Shown here piece by piece: positions 62,866 to 64,000 of a DNA stretch of 64,000 nucleotides. Made by a program: the position numbers and the translations under genes. Origin of the DNA: a virus; the IMG/VR virus record IMGVR_UViG_3300035670_000030, positions 62,001-126,000 of that record, one strand, 5' to 3'. The first letter of the stretch is position 1, and every line of letters starts with the position of its first letter. The notes beneath the pieces were generated by a model, which made no database searches, was not told where the DNA came from, and saw only the letters and a list, made by a program, of their open reading frames with translations.

Positions 62866-63978
62866 TTAGCCTTGCACCATTTCATCAATATCAATTCCAC
62901 GAATTACTGCTTTTAATTCATCCATAGAAGATAAACGTTTAGCCTCTTCTTCGAGATTCTGCTTCTGAGCTTCAGCCAAATTGATAATACTTTTTCGACG
63001 TTCTTCGTCTTTCCATGCTTGCACTAAATTAAGAATACTTGCGTTTTCTTGTTTTCTTTCTTGTAATTTTTTAGAACGATCATCTACGAGAGATTTATAT
63101 AATTTATTTTGTCTTGTGCGACATTGATTATATTCTGTTTGCAAACTACTAATAGCTTCATTCAAGCTCATTTTAATATTGCGGCCCTCATCCTCTTCAG
63201 ATGCTTGTCTTAATAATTGACGCAAGTCTTCTACTTGCTGTAAAATAGTGGAAGCCGTTACAACTTCTGTACAAAGGGTAATAAATTGGTCTAATTCTTC
63301 TTGTGTCAAATCATCTTTATCATAAGTATAACGAATAAAAGCATCTTCAAAGAGTTTTCTATCATCTTCACGACGATACGTATTAATTTGGTAACAAAAA
63401 CTAAAAGTATTTAAATATCTTTGAAGCATTTCCACTTGTTTGAGTTGCATTGCTTTGAGTTTCTTTTCCTCCCAACCCAAATTAAGATATTTATTAATTC
63501 TATATAAAGTTTGATCCATACGACGCGGCGGGAAATATTCCCCAAGAGGACTTGGGGTGGTATTCTCTGTTTCTTTTGGGGTGTAAACTGTCATGTCCAA
63601 ATATGTAGGATCTGCTTTTTGTAGTTTATTAACATATTTGTTGACTTCACGAGATTCGAGACTTAAATGCGTTAAATTATTATTTTTAAATAAAATTTTT
63701 GCCATATCAAGATAGTGCTGATTTTTATAATTATTTTTTATAAATTCTTCTTGATCTTTTGTAAGTGAAACGCGATCTCTTTGAAAAACAGAACGATTTT
63801 TATATTCAATATTATTGTCTAATAAATATTTTTTTAAAATTCGCCCTTCTTTGCTACGACTATCTATATTTTCATTATTATACGTATAAGCTGTAATTTC
63901 TGTAAGAGTTGCTTCTGGATTTTTTTGTAAAATTTCTGTTAATCGATTTTTTTGTTCTAATGTTAAAATATCATCCAT
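62866..63978 (-). CDS. Putative terminase small subunit (N-terminal helix-turn-helix)
   Basis: 370 residues, long for a small terminase. The first 60 residues, LEQKNRLTEILQKNPEATLTEITAYTYN, look like a DNA-binding HTH; a long charged coiled-coil (about 215-355) follows. Assignment rests on position directly before the ERCC4 nuclease and TerL. It has the window's strongest ribosome site. Could alternatively be a head protein. Confidence 0.45.
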   Translation of the reverse strand: MDDILTLEQKNRLTEILQKNPEATLTEITAYTYNNENIDSRSKEGRILKKYLLDNNIEYKNRSVFQRDRVSLTKDQEEFIKNNYKNQHYLDMAKILFKNNNLTHLSLESREVNKYVNKLQKADPTYLDMTVYTPKETENTTPSPLGEYFPPRRMDQTLYRINKYLNLGWEEKKLKAMQLKQVEMLQRYLNTFSFCYQINTYRREDDRKLFEDAFIRYTYDKDDLTQEELDQFITLCTEVVTASTILQQVEDLRQLLRQASEEDEGRNIKMSLNEAISSLQTEYNQCRTRQNKLYKSLVDDRSKKLQERKQENASILNLVQAWKDEERRKSIINLAEAQKQNLEEEAKRLSSMDELKAVIRGIDIDEMVQG

Positions 63979-63984
63979 TATAAT

Positions 63985-63990
63985 ACCTCC
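63985..63990 (-). promoter_or_regulatory. Strong Shine-Dalgarno (GGAGGT)
   Basis: Perfect GGAGGT ending 6 bases before ATG 63978. Most other genes here have only AAGGA-like or no site, so this gene may be expressed with higher efficiency. Confidence 0.7.
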
Positions 63991-64000
63991 CTTACTACTT

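Noticed and set aside
1-64000. Lysogeny genes (integrase, repressor, attachment sites)
   Set aside because: None recognised on either strand; they could lie outside the window, so no claim of strictly lytic life is made.
1-64000. tRNA genes
   Set aside because: No cloverleaf-compatible stretch noticed in intergenic sequence; a dedicated tRNA scan would be decisive.

Overview
This window is almost certainly a stretch of a tailed double-stranded DNA phage genome (Caudoviricetes). It is very AT-rich and densely packed: no gap between genes exceeds about 160 bases, and many genes overlap by a TAATG stop-start. I recognise a complete virion-building set: large terminase, portal, prohead protease/scaffold, HK97-type major capsid protein, neck genes, tail tube, a 2000-residue tape measure, tail hub and fibres. 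There is a tail tube and tape measure but no sheath gene, which points to a long-tailed siphovirus. I see no integrase, excisionase or CI-like repressor. The lysis genes include a lipoprotein and a signal-peptide/coiled-coil membrane protein, so the host probably has an outer membrane. A signal peptide ending in YSQ and the scarcity of strong Shine-Dalgarno sites would fit Bacteroidota, but the host is not settled: TTGACA-like promoters and a CC..WD..C motif point elsewhere.

Layout. (1) 1-12918, all minus: a left-edge Vsr/DUF559-like nuclease (cut by the window), a glycan island (exostosin-like, GT32, GT4 and GT2 transferases, three methyltransferases), a RecA-type recombinase, a small Cys-rich protein, GDP-mannose 4,6-dehydratase, adenosylcobalamin-dependent ribonucleotide reductase, another GT4, a small protein with an SSB-like C-terminal tail, and a sigma-70-like factor. 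(2) 12919-13073: divergent control region with palindromes. (3) 13074-17846, plus: a small membrane protein, an unknown protein, a GT4-DUF4214-GT9 glycosyltransferase split over two reading frames, and a possible recombination protein. (4) 17839-63978, all minus, read from right to left: putative small terminase, ERCC4 nuclease, large terminase, portal, three fibre genes with a lysis cassette, protease-scaffold, decoration protein, capsid, neck, tail tube, chaperone-like genes, tape measure, distal tail proteins, then very large Ser/Gly/Cys-rich fibre or adhesin proteins.

How it may work together. Recombinase, SSB-like protein, nucleases and ribonucleotide reductase form a replication/recombination set. 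The sigma-like protein may direct late transcription; seven late-gene starts are preceded by an identical GTGTAA box, and strong hairpin terminators sit just after the capsid and tail-tube genes. The glycan island plus GDP-mannose dehydratase could make and attach a deoxyhexose-containing, methylated glycan. The poly-Ser and Pro-Thr tracts of the tail proteins are attractive but unproven acceptors.

Most unusual observations: a PD-(D/E)xK nuclease-like segment inside the tape measure, bracketed by four GYIPNF repeats; the late-promoter box; a poly-Ser plus TVGQxAELMLNILKLLE module shared by two tail proteins; a protease/zinc-ribbon/scaffold fusion; and a C2H2-ERCC4 nuclease between the terminase genes. 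Everything here comes from reading the sequence; no database search was run.
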